DNA from: Formicarius rufipectus
Taxonomy: Eukaryota > Chordata > Aves > Passeriformes > Formicariidae
Length of the DNA: 64,000 bases
Direction: 5' to 3'
Assembly: GCA_013399695.1 (NCBI GenBank)
Contig: VXAU01002502.1
Span: 905,574-969,573, forward strand
Part shown: positions 51,413 through 62,230 of the stretch, piece by piece
How positions within the stretch are numbered: position 1 is the stretch's first letter
How the letters are laid out: every line of letters starts with the position of its first letter
Notes under the pieces: model-generated
The model's database searches: none
What the model saw: only the letters and a program-made list of their open reading frames with translations
Told to the model about the DNA's origin: nothing
Position numbers and translations under genes: made by a program

Positions 51413-52264
51413 CTGTCATGTTAACTATTTTATTTCCCCTCACTGACTATCTTGAAAAAGTCACTTCATCTTTCTAAACATCTTATTCTTGAGCCATAAA
51501 GATAATAATGAATTACTTTTCTTTGTGAAATATTTTTTAAAATGATGATAAAATCACTGTAAGTGCATTCTTACGAATACAGATTCTTCTTCTACATGTC
51601 AAATATATAGCCCCCAGTTGACACCGCAATGTTCTTCAACAGAACACTGGTTCTATACAAATGGAAAATTAAGAAATAAATTAGATGACTTCACTGAAGT
51701 TTTATAGTTCTGCATTCATTTGCAGTAGTTAATGCTCAGTCATTTGTACTGGCAGTGAAACAGATATTTAAAAGTTCTATTACGACGAGAACAAAATCTG
51801 GCTAACACAAATGACTGATCTTAAAGTTACATTCATTTCTGTCAAGGAGTGATATTTTTATGGTCCATTCCCCATCGACATTTTGGCAGGTGTCAAAATA
51901 ATAGCACTGAGCATCAAGGAATTCCCACAGATAAGATTCTCAGCAGATGTAAATCAGCAGAGCTAAAATGCATCAGAGCCACAAGAAATTATACCACCTC
52001 AGAATCTGCTCTCAGGTATCTGCTCCCTCTGCTGAAGTATCTCCCAAGTCAGCAGTGTGCACCGTTATCACTCCAACACCTTATTGAGTCCTAAAAGTCA
52101 TATGTCAGTGCAAAACCCAGCAGACTAGAATCGATGAAATGATGAAATTATTGTGGGTTCACAAAGTGACTATATAGTATTTTCTGTCTTTTATATATCC
52201 AGCTTTTTTTCATGGAGTCTTTTGTTTTCTATACGGCCTCTTATGCTTTCAGGTACATTTGTTG

Positions 52265-52440
52265 AGAGTAGGAGGGTGGTGATTTTTTGTTTGGGTTTTT
52301 GTTTGTTTTTGTTTGTTGGTTTTTGTTTGGTTGGTTGCTTTGGTTTTTGTTTTGTTGTTTTGTTTTTGGTTTTTTTTGTTTTGTTTTTTGTGGGGTTTTT
52401 TTGTTGTTTTGGGGTTTTTTTGTTTTGTTTTGTTTTTAAC
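52265..52440. repeat. Long T/G-rich low-complexity tract
   Basis: About 175 bases composed almost wholly of T and G: GTTTTTGTTTG, GGTTGGTTGC and GGGGTTTTTTTG words. It is the longest T/G tract in the window and the opposite-strand counterpart of the A/C tract at 6.8 kb. Confidence 0.92.
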
Positions 52441-52804
52441 TTGCCAATATAACCTCTTTTTGTCATGATTTTTCTTGCCACTCTGAAAATAGGGCAGTTT
52501 GGTTTTGACTAGACTGTTCTGCGTCATTGTATTCATAAGCTGGTTACAACTCTTGAAGAACAGATTTTACTTGCTGAATAGTCATTGCTGGTTCACAGCA
52601 TGCCCACGAATCCAGGACATTCAGACACATCACAAGGTGCTGGGACTGATAAAATCTAGAAGGGCAGCACAGAGGGCGAGTTCTCATAGAGTTCAGCTAA
52701 CTTAGGACTGTAGCCTCTGTTTTCATTGGAGTTTCACAATCAAGGAGTCTTCAGTTGTCCCAAAACAGATTTGAATTTTATCACTGTTGAATGAAAGCAA
52801 AAAA

Positions 52805-52912
52805 CTTTTTTGTTTAGGTAGGGGGTTTTGTGGTTTTGTTTGTTTGTTTTCTTTTTGCTTTTGTTTGGGTTTTTTTGATTGGTTTGGTATTTTTGGTGGG
52901 TTTTTTTCCTAG
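52805..52912. repeat. T/G-rich low-complexity tract
   Basis: TTTTGTTTAGG, GTTTGTTTG and GGGTTTTTTTGATTGG words, slightly less pure than the tract 400 bases upstream. Confidence 0.88.
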
Positions 52913-53399
52913 TTAATATAAAAAATATTGTAATTTTATATGTTTTTTCCAGATAGGAAAAAAACATCAATCCAGTAAGACCAACATGTTACCGCTGTGA
53001 AGGCTTTTTAAACAGTAGAAAATGCTGAAAAATTAAAACAAAAAAAATACAGATGAATGTGCTAGGTTGAAGATGGAGGGGAAAACTTGATGTAGCCTAT
53101 TAATTTTCACTCAATACCACATTTTACATAAAACGAGAAATTACCTTTTTTCTTTTTTCCTGAATGTGAAGCAGGTAGTTTCTAAGTGTTTTGGTATCTC
53201 CTCACAGAAAACCTGAGAAAACAGCCTACTTCGAAATTCCTTGAGAAGTGTTATGATGTTCTTTTACTCAAGTACAGTAGAAAGATTTAATCTTTGTATC
53301 ACTGGTTAAAGATATTCTCTATCAAGTTAAGACTTCCTGTCTAATATCTCATATATAGTAATATGTAATTGATTCATAACATAGAGCAAAAGTTAAAAA

Positions 53400-53830
53400 A
53401 TGCGTCCCTTAGATGTGGCACTGGCCACCAAGGAGGAAGACGCCAGCATTACCAGCGGCACGTTGTGTCCAGAGAGCTATGCTGACTCAGGTGTGCAGTT
53501 CTTCAGGCACTTGGCCAGATGTTCCGGGCACAAAAGCTTCCACCTCAAATATTTGCAGATCTGCACTGCAGACTGGTTGGCACAGACTTCTCCACCTGTA
53601 TCTTGAAGACACATGCGAATAACCTCCTGATGACCAGGATCCCGTGGGGCTCACAGTTAAGATCAATGACTTCATTCCCCAGAGTCAAGTGCCATGAGTG
53701 CAGGGTGGGCCCTGGCTGCTGAGGCACAAGCCCATGCAGAGTAGTGATTCTGAGGGCAGGAGGTGCATTCCATCACAGATCACCAAGGGAAAATGGAACT
53801 CTTCATGAGCATTAGGCAGTAGCCAGCAAA
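53400..53830. other. GC-richer island of unknown origin (possible retrocopy remnant)
   Basis: About 430 bases with clearly higher GC than both flanks and coding-like texture. A 68-codon ATG frame opens on the plus strand at 53400, and overlapping frames of 60-69 codons occur in several registers on both strands. On the minus strand, partly open stretches such as 'LGNEVIDLNCEPHGILVIRR' (about 53600-53690) look protein-like but are cut by stops and frame changes. I cannot name a parent gene and see no poly-A tail or flanking duplication. Alternatives are an unrecognised transposon fragment or a small regulatory CpG-containing element. Confidence 0.3.
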
Positions 53831-55621
53831 CTCAATAACTTTTTCCCTGTTGCATTTATTTACTGTAATGCTATAGTATTTCCTTCCCTAATTAGCATTG
53901 CTTTCCTGTAATTAAACTTTTGGTTTCTATAGAGAGATGCTATAGCTATGAAATCTATAATTAAAAATGTTGCCACCAAATTCCAGATTTCAGCTACACC
54001 CATGCAATCTTAGCAAATCCCATATCTTTGGCAGTGTGTAACATGAACAGATTTTAGATGGAAAATGCCACAGAAGGTGAGAGAATAGAAAATTGCTTTG
54101 GTGTGGTGGATATATCTGCGAAACAAAGCCCACCACTGCACAAACCACCAGCTAAATGCTGTAAACCATGCATTACAGCTCTTCTGTTGATATTCTGAAA
54201 ATAACTATGATTGTGAGCTGTCAGAAAGATTCACTGCACCAATTATGTTCATCACCAAGTGACAACCTACCTAGGCAAACCCTTTTAAAATCTGAGCCTC
54301 CTACAACACTAATGAGCATTAAAGAACAAAATATATAGCTCCCATGAGTCAAGGCACAGCATCATAGCTTACCACTGCTATAAACAGTAAATCTTTACAT
54401 ATGCCTACTGGCAATGATGTTCCACAAATGTCGGCATAGACTCTTGTTTTCTAACTTCATCAGTAATGCTCCTCTTCATTACATTTATAATGTGCAACCT
54501 CAAATCAAGAGTACCACCATAGAGAATTATGTTTTAAGCACAGAGCGAGATTTTCTCTTGGGGTGGGAAGAAACAGCGGTGTGAAAAAAGGTTCATATGA
54601 CTTTCAAGCATTGAAGGCCCCCCCTGAAGATTTCTAGATTTCTCTTTGGAGACCATACTACTGTTTCTCTCGAGTGAAAGGGGTTTTCATTTAGGTTTGG
54701 GGTGGTTTTTGATGTTTGAGCAATACTGGCCACGGAGCAGCGCCACAGTCTTTATCATATTCTAAGCTGCATTGTAGCCATTTGTCACCATGTCACACAC
54801 GCCACAGGATCTCACTGTGGTGTCATGCCCTCAAAATGCATTCCTGCTTCCAAGAACGAGACACAATAAAACAAGAGTATGTGCTACTAAAGAAAGAAAT
54901 TGTTTTGTTTGTCAGGAGTATTGAGAGCAGTAACTTCACTCGGAGGAGCACTTTCAGATTATTTTAGCACAGTTGTCACATACACAGATAAACTCAGTGA
55001 AATATAGTTTTCAGGATTGTTATTTGTCTAGCATTTCAAAACAATTTGTCTTGACCTAGTGCTTTCACACATATATGGTACTTGGAATTTCTGGGTGCAT
55101 CTGCAGGCCATTCAAAAACTGAAGCCTAGACAAACGTAGAAATCAACTCCATAGTACCATATGTGAAATATCATTTCCTCTAAACAAGACAAGACAACAA
55201 ACAGCACGTTACTAAGTTGAGATTTCTAATAACATACCAGAGAAAGAATAGGAAAAATGTTTAAAAGGTGCAAAACGTTTCAGACCCCCTCACTAAAAAG
55301 CTGAATTCCATTATACAGTCAAATGCAAAAACAACAAAACCTAGTGAAAGATCCATAAGCTGTGCATGCAGAAACAGATTTTATTGCAATGTTTTTCAGG
55401 ACAGTTCCATGGAAATCTGCACTGGAAGGAATATCTTTCCAATGGGAGATATAGATGGATTGCAGCCTGGAAAAACTTCAAGTCCACCTTTAAAGCAGAA
55501 AACCTTCAACTGGTGGGAAAATCTTCCAGCATATAACAGAACACTCATGCACATTTTTTGTGAATGAGTGTTTTAAGGTCAATTAAAAAATGCATCACCA
55601 CAACCTTGGAGCACCCTGAAT

Positions 55622-55623
<2 letters not shown>

Positions 55624-55653
<30 letters not shown>
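55624..55653. repeat. (AT)15 microsatellite
   Basis: Thirty bases of pure AT dinucleotide repeat, followed after a short interruption by further TATATATC words to about 55677. Probably length-polymorphic. Confidence 0.95.
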
Positions 55654-55656
<3 letters not shown>

Positions 55657-57169
55657 CAAATATATATCTCATATATCTATGGGCACCAACTGTCTCACAT
55701 ACACTGTCTTACCCTCATGTAAAATTCCTGTGTCCTTGATTATCTGTATATAGCACTGACATGGGGTCAAATGATACATGTGGTTAATGACTAAGAAGTG
55801 TACCAGGGAAGTGCTCCTGCCTCCAGAACTAGATTTTTGCAGAGTTTCCCTTTTGATTATTGGGTAAAGGACAGAGGCAAGAGAAAGAAGAATCAATAGC
55901 GACCAAAATGTTAAAGAGAAGAATGAGGGCCTCAAACTTAAGTGTTCCATAGGAAAAAGCAGGCAAAGAAACATCCAGCATGCCCATACAGTTGTGGGAT
56001 TCCTATCACCACAGGCACATGATCTGCCCAGAAGCATGGCAAATAGATAAGACTACAACACTGGTCTTGTCAGCAGTGAGGCAGAAACCTTCAGGACACA
56101 ATGGGCTCCTTTTTTTTGACTGACAACCCTGGGTAGCTGAGAGGTGTGTTCTGTTTGCCCTTCCAATAGCCCATCTGGCAGCTGGGTTTACCCTGCCCAA
56201 AAATAAATCCCAACTAGTGATACAGACTGCTAATCCTGCACCCTCCAGTTGGAAGGGATGATGCCCATTATGACTTGCAATCAAAAGGAATGGAGCAGAG
56301 TAGTGCCACAGACCTCCACAATAATAGCTGGAATAGACTTGCCAATGCTAAATTTCTCTGATACAGATTTGTAGGAATTGGACAAGTTTGGTAAGGTAAT
56401 CTTGCAGTGAGAAGTTTGCAAGCACTTGAGCAGTTACTGCAAAACAGGTGACAAATCTGTCAGTTGATAGTTGGGGAGAGTAGCCTGGTCATACACCTAT
56501 GTCTGAAATGCATTCAAGAAGCAATGAAAAGAAATTACATGGAGCCTAGAAAAAGTATTTCCTCTCATAGCTTTAACATTTTCTGAGCTTCAATTTAATT
56601 AAATTCTTTCCTGCACTTCATCTGTTAAAAAAACCTTCATATTTTCTCCCATTGATTCCATTCATTCAAGTGGATCAGAAAAAGAAAAGAAAGTCCAAAT
56701 TCTGCTTCCAGGCAGGTTGAAGTCCAGTGCAGCATGTATTTTGCTCAAAAAATACATGTCATATATCTCTACCCAACACCAGATAACATTTTTATACGTT
56801 TTTAGACCACAGTAATTATACAGTCCACCTCCTGCATATCCTGCCTTTCCACAGACTTACTACTAAAGTGATGCTTGTATTAAGTTTTACCTACCATTCG
56901 CCTTGGTGAAATCTGTTAATTAAGACTTTTAGACACACGCAATAATCCAACCTTTTCTGTTCCTGGAGGACTCTGCATATGCATGAGTGATCTCTGCAGC
57001 TGGAATGTTAACACTGCTGAGGGTAATATTCTATATATGGAACAGTAGCCATATGCCCACACATCACACCTTGCCCCTTTTTTAATCCAAATCTAAGTTT
57101 TGGGATATGCAGTGCTTCAGAAAAGATAGTTTGGGAAGGAAAGGTTCACTGGGTAACAAATTTTAAGCC

Positions 57170-57262
57170 TGGGGGAAAAAAACCCACCACCAACAAAAAA
57201 AGCCACAACAACAACCAACAACAAAAACCCGAAACCAAACCAAACCAAACCAAAACACTCCA
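57170..57262. repeat. A/C-rich low-complexity tract
   Basis: AAAAAAACCCACCACC, CAACAACAACC and CAAACCAAACC words. The ACCAA pentamer series CAAACCAAACCAAACCAAAA at about 57235-57255 is a small tandem repeat within it. Confidence 0.9.
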
Positions 57263-57487
57263 ATCTAATAGAAATAATAGTTCTGATGCTTTCCAAAAAT
57301 AAAACACAGCTATCAGAACTCTCTGGCTATTTGACACCTCATTTTCTCTGCAGTAATAAATACATCTAAGGAAGCTTCTATTTTGATAGATCCTTCTGAA
57401 AAAAACCTTCACCCTCTTCAATACAAGACTTTCAGTCTCTTTTAAGTTCACTGCAGTTATTCAATCTTCCTTACACTGTGTAACACA

Positions 57488-57530
57488 CAAAAAAAAATTA
57501 AAAAAAAAAAAAGAAAAAAAGGAAAAAAAT
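57488..57530. repeat. A-rich run
   Basis: Three A runs of 7 to 12 separated by TT, G and GG. Simple sequence that generates a phenylalanine-rich opposite-strand frame. Confidence 0.85.
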
Positions 57531-57953
57531 GTATTTTCTGGCTGAGAAACAGCAAACCTTTTGGGAAGCTATCCAAGCATTGTAATATAGAATACAGGAT
57601 TATTACGCAGTCCATCAGGAAAACCAGACACCTCAGAAAGGGAACTATGAAGCACCCACACATATGTCAAGAGGGACCAAAGTTCATCTGGACGTCTTCT
57701 CTAGTAAAGCATTCACCTCTTCTGCTGAAGATCACAGTCTGATTGCTCTCAGGAGAGTGACTCCTATCTGTCACCTCCCAGCAACGGTCTCTAAGCAGCT
57801 GGTTATTCCAAAATGCAGGACACTCCCAGTCTGCTCTGGACTTACTTCCACATGGACAAGATGAATTCACAGTCAGAAAAGGAAAATCCAGAAATGATTA
57901 TCTTGGACCTTCCATTTCCTCTCTGACAACCCTAACTGCAGCTTTAGCCCTAA

Positions 57954-57958
57954 CCCCC
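57954..57958. repeat. Target site duplication, left copy (CCCCC)
   Basis: Five C directly before the TG start of the LTR, matched by five C at 58356-58360 directly after its CA end. A 5-bp duplication fits ERVL and class I type integration. Its low complexity makes it weaker evidence than a mixed sequence would be. Confidence 0.7.
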
Positions 57959-58355
57959 TGTGGTAGTTTATCCTTGACAGAAGGCAAATATCCAAAGGCC
58001 CCAAAACAACAGCTCCCCCCTCCCTTCCCGACAGCAGGGGGAAAAGGGGAAAGAAAAAAAACCACACTAGGTGAAAATGGATTCTAATATACAGAGAAAT
58101 TACTATATGCACATACACACAAACAACAAAGAACAAGCAAACAAGGTCTACCTCCCAGAGAGAGATATGCAGCTCTCCCCAAAGAGACAGCAGGTCCCTG
58201 ACCGATGCCCTTCACCACCGGAAAGGGACTGAATCAAAACTTCCTTCTATCCCCTCCTACATCCAGGCTGACGTAAAATGGGATGGAATACTTCACCTGG
58301 ACACAGCAACCCATGTGATCTGTCTTCCAGGAAAGCCCAAAATCAAACCACCACA
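57959..58355 (-). mobile_element. Solo LTR, 397 bp, reverse orientation, intact ends
   Basis: The plus strand starts TGTGGTAGTTTATCC and ends AAATCAAACCACCACA. The right end reverse-complements to TGTGGTGGTTTGATTT, so the termini form the short inverted repeat (10 of the first 12 bases) typical of LTRs, with TG and CA at the extremes. Five-base C runs flank both sides. On the minus strand, 'GTATTCCATCCCATTTTACG' (near 58290) parallels the 'ATTCCATACC' motif of the LTR at 25 kb, which sets the orientation. No internal retroviral sequence remains. It is most likely an avian ERVL-related LTR; the exact subfamily is not assigned. Confidence 0.88.
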
Positions 58356-58360
58356 CCCCC
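58356..58360. repeat. Target site duplication, right copy (CCCCC)
   Basis: Right partner of 57954-57958, immediately outside the CA end of the LTR. Confidence 0.7.
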
Positions 58361-59066
58361 TACACACTGGGATCCAGTTCTCCTCCTTTCCAACACAAAT
58401 CTTTGAGGTGTTCATGAATCACTAAAGTGGAGTTTAACTCTCTTTCTTTCTGTGAGAAAGATACTGCCCACAATGGTCTAACAACATTGCAGAATTCAAA
58501 TAATGCTCTCTAAAGGTAGATGTGTCCCCTCACTCTTTTCCCTACTTAAAGAAGCTCTTTTTTGGTAAACAGAATATTTATCACAGTTCCTGTACAAAGA
58601 AACACAATAGTATAGCTGTAGTAAAATGTGAACTTGAATATTATTTTTCAATTTCCATTTTTTAATGAATAGAACCCTTCTATTCATGATGAACTTCACT
58701 GGCCTGAGCAGATGCCATCTAGTTCTTGCTGTTTGCAACCCTACCAAAGGAGCTGTCTTTGATCACGTGATTTTTCATTTTAAACAGCTAAGTCACCCAT
58801 CTCAGGGGATTTGGAATTCACATGTTCTTCTCAGTACACCAGGACAACTAGATCAGCATCCATTCTTACACCAGAGGACAGTAACTGGTATTTCTAAACC
58901 ATGGAGGACTTTTTTCCTAATATTTGAAGCTCAGTAAGCAATTTTCGTCATAAGACATAAGGAAGATAAGGCACCCATGTCAGCTGTCCTAAGTCTTTAT
59001 GGGAGCCCAACCAAATGAGAGTATTTTTATGCAAAAGAAAAATATTCAGATTTGTCATTGTGCATT

Positions 59067-59111
59067 TAAAAAAAACCAAAACAACAAAAACAAAAAACAA
59101 ACAAAAACCCC
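59067..59111. repeat. A/C-rich low-complexity tract
   Basis: AAAAAACCAAAACAAC and CAAACAAAAACCCC words without T. Same class as the others. Confidence 0.88.
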
Positions 59112-60189
59112 TGACTGAAAATACTCATTTTCCCACAACATATTTGGACAGAATATTTTCAACCAGCTGTAATAACCTTGAAGTAAATGATGCATTTCAT
59201 ACACAGATCCTATTCTTTTGAGAAAGAATTTTTTCTTATTACAGGGAAGCAATAAAAAATTTCAGGTTAACCCACACTTACATCATAGTAAAGGAAAACA
59301 GCATTTTGCCATAAATTATTCAAGAGACAAAATAATCAAGGTGGTTAAATCCTACCTTCTGTTCCTTAGAGATTCTAGGAGATTTTTCTTCAAAAGAAAA
59401 ATGTGAAAGAAAAGCAACAAGAATGAGTTGAACTTCTAAATTTAAATTCCCTCAGCTGTGATGTAAAAAAAATAAATTAATAATAATAAATAGGACCAAT
59501 ATATCTCCTTCAGCTGTGCCACAAAAACTTTAATTGATTCTCACAGGTATTACACAGGTGAAGCAGAGAGCAAATTGAACCTCAGCCATAGGTTTTTATG
59601 AAACAGATCTTACTATACCTTCTATCTTCATTGTGTTTCTCATACATGTAAGACATGTAAAAAACACCTTTAGGAGCACCAGAAATGCATTTAAATGAAG
59701 ATGACAAATCTTTCACTGTGTTATCCAAAGGAACTCAATATGCTAGAGGTACTATTTGTGGAAATAACCCAGTTTAGCATCTGCAGCCATGCATCTCTGG
59801 CAGCTATTGACAAGAGATTCTCGTTAGAATATGCCACTTGTGAAACCAGAACAGATCCCATCCTCAAGTGCTTTTAAAAGGTTAGTTAATTACTTAAACT
59901 ATTTTTTGTTTCTAATTGGTACCTTCATGGAATGGTTATGGTACCTAATTGATTGAACATTAGTTTCATTTTACATTATGTCTGATGAGTTATTGATTGC
60001 CCACTGCTTTCAGGACACTTAGGACTTTCCTGGGGAAGCACATGAAAGAATAAATACTCCAACCCTGCTGCATCAGTAACTTGTCCTAGCAGGGCTGTTG
60101 TAAGCTTCCATACAAAAGATTCCTATCCTTGCAGTCCATTGATCTAACAGTGCGAGATGAATTTCAATGTTGTAAACAGCTCCTGTGGT

Positions 60190-60297
60190 TGGTTTGGTTT
60201 GTTTTGGGGTTTTTTTTTGGTTTTTTTTTTCTATTTTTTTTTTCCCAGTTGGTTGGTTTGGGGGTTTTTTTGTTTGTTTTTTATTTTTTTTTTAATC
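60190..60297. repeat. T/G-rich low-complexity tract
   Basis: GGTTTGGTTTG, GGGGTTTTTTTTTGG, GGTTGGTTTGGGGG and long T runs. It produces the phenylalanine-rich plus-strand frame at 60129-60377, which is not a protein. Confidence 0.9.
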
Positions 60298-60929
60298 TTC
60301 CTCTCATGGCTCCAGTCTTAGAAAGAAGAAAGCTCAAAACTCAAATAATTGACGCCTTTTCTTTTGGGGACGTTTAGAGGTAGAAACTTCCTACCATTTT
60401 ACCTATGGTTACTGAACTCAGGGAAGTATACAAATCAAACCTAAATTTTCCAAGAGCAGAAGAATTTTCCATAAGACTACATGGTAGCCTCTAAATCTTC
60501 TTACTGAGATACTGTGCTTCAGCTCAATGGACAGTTTGAAGACTTTACAAACCACCTTTTCATTTCAGCAATTTATTTTCCTTGCTGTCATTTTAGTTTT
60601 GTCAAATGAAGGTCAGCAAACATTGCAGCCACCACTTAAAGTAAAATTAAGATCTTTGCATTGGTTAAGCAAGTGAAAGAAGACTCTCTGAAATGGCTCT
60701 GTTCTGAGGGTACTTAATCAAGCAGAACAGATGTTTATTATATAATTAGGGAACGCTTTACCATCAGTATGAACAATTCAGGAAATCAAATTGCTCGATA
60801 ATACTTCCCATTATTTCTCAAACACTTGCTGTGAAGAATTGAGGGTATGCAAAAAACACCTAGATACTGTGTTGTTCTCCAGCCCCAGGCATTATTTAAT
60901 TACCCAGCACAGGAAAAAAATACTGCCTG

Positions 60930-62230
60930 TAAGCATAAAGAGAAGGGCTAGAGCCTGCTCCAGCAGCCAGGCTGGTACTGAGGACCTGGAGTGGAGGGAG
61001 GGTTATGTGTGAGGTGTGGCACAACTCCACTATATTGTGCTCATCCTGCACCAAAACATGTCAGGAAGGTAAGAGGGCATGAGTCGCAGAGAAGAGCCAG
61101 TCAGAGCTTCAGCAGCTTGCAGAGAAGGTTTGGGCAGCTGATCCTTCTATGCTAGTATCAGCAGACAGATAAATTCTTACAGTCAGTTTTGTATAGTCTT
61201 AGAGTGCACAGCAAGGAGCCATAATTCACACAAGGAGTTTTTAAAGCCAGAGCTGTCCTGTGAGCATCTCTAGGCAGGCAGGCTCTACCTGCAACTGTAA
61301 GTTGAACATGGCCAGGGCAGGGACCTCAACCCCATACTGTTGAGTTACTGGTACCTTTTGGCTCAGGGCAGCCAGCACTCTCCTGGACAGAGACCAGTAC
61401 AGGTCAGGTGTTGGCTTGGAGCACTGAATTCTCTCAGCAGCTCAGAGGGGGTCCTTTTCTTTACAAGAACAGAGAATTTACCCTTTTGGACAGAGCAGCT
61501 GTTGTGCAACTCAGCCTGAGGGTTGGAGAATCATTTCTGGCGCATTTCATGGGCAAGGAAATACTAAGACCAGTGACTTCCCAATCAAGGAGCACCCTAA
61601 TTTTGGTGTTCAATTCTGATTGTACCAGATTGGGTGGTGTTTCCTCAGGAACTCAGCACCCAATGGCACTGTGAATGGAGGTCAGGACACATCACTTGGG
61701 AAGGAGACGAGAGGAAATTCTGTAACAATTACTCTCTAGAAGCTTCTCAGGAAAAGAGATGGGACGCAGTACACGAAACAGTGATTGGCCAATGCCTGAA
61801 GCAGAGGAATATTCACTGGGAATCAGCTCCAGGACAGTCATGTACTGGCCTCTCAGCACTATCATCTGGAACAATTGAGTTAAGAACAAGCCAAACCCCA
61901 AAGAAGGAAGCTCTATCTGTGGCTGGAACCACTCAATGAGGTTACTGCATGGAGCTTTTATTATCAAGACCATGGTTCAGAGACTTTCTGGACTGGGTGC
62001 TTTCTTGAGGGAAGGTTTCCCTTGCAGAGTGAGTAGTGGGCACTCAGCACTCACTGCTAATACAGAGACATCCCAGCTCCTTGACAGCACTTCCCACGGT
62101 CTGTGTCTGTGCACATGCAAACCATTTCAGATTCCAGACATATCCACTGACATTCCCCAACTAGTTCCAGTAACAGCTGTTACAGAAGTGCTCCAGATCT
62201 CTTCAGACAGAGCTATCTGATAAATAAAAT
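60930..62230. other. Moderately GC-richer stretch, unassigned
   Basis: Visibly less AT-rich than its flanks over about 1.3 kb, with few simple repeats. Plus-strand frames at 61408-61674, 61634-61939 and 61936-62220 lie end to end but in different registers, and a minus-strand frame covers 61692-61973. None shows gag, pol, env or cellular domain motifs that I can recognise. It could be an old transposon, a lncRNA exon region or unique regulatory DNA. Confidence 0.35.

Larger units (their letters stand above)
50883..53399. other. Unique AT-rich DNA with two long T/G tracts
   Basis: No gene is recognisable. A small direct/inverted repeat lies at 51374-51412. Two long T/G-rich tracts (52265-52440 and 52805-52912) create opposite-strand lysine/asparagine-rich frames of 95-99 codons that are not proteins. 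Confidence 0.6.
53831..57953. other. Unique AT-rich non-coding DNA
   Basis: No gene is recognisable. It contains a 30-base AT dinucleotide repeat (55624-55653), an A/C-rich tract (57170-57262) and an A-rich run (57488-57530). The minus-strand frames at 55669-56037 (122 codons) and 56006-56284 (92 codons) overlap slightly but share no motif with a family I know. Their region is otherwise ordinary. Confidence 0.55.

Noticed and set aside
52153..52536. Overlapping frames of 95-99 codons on both strands, one hydrophobic and one lysine-rich
   Set aside because: Both are readings of the same long T/G-rich tract.
55669..56284. Two adjoining minus-strand frames (122 and 92 codons), considered as a decayed retroviral or membrane protein
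   Set aside because: They are in different registers and have no recognisable motif, and no LTR flanks them.
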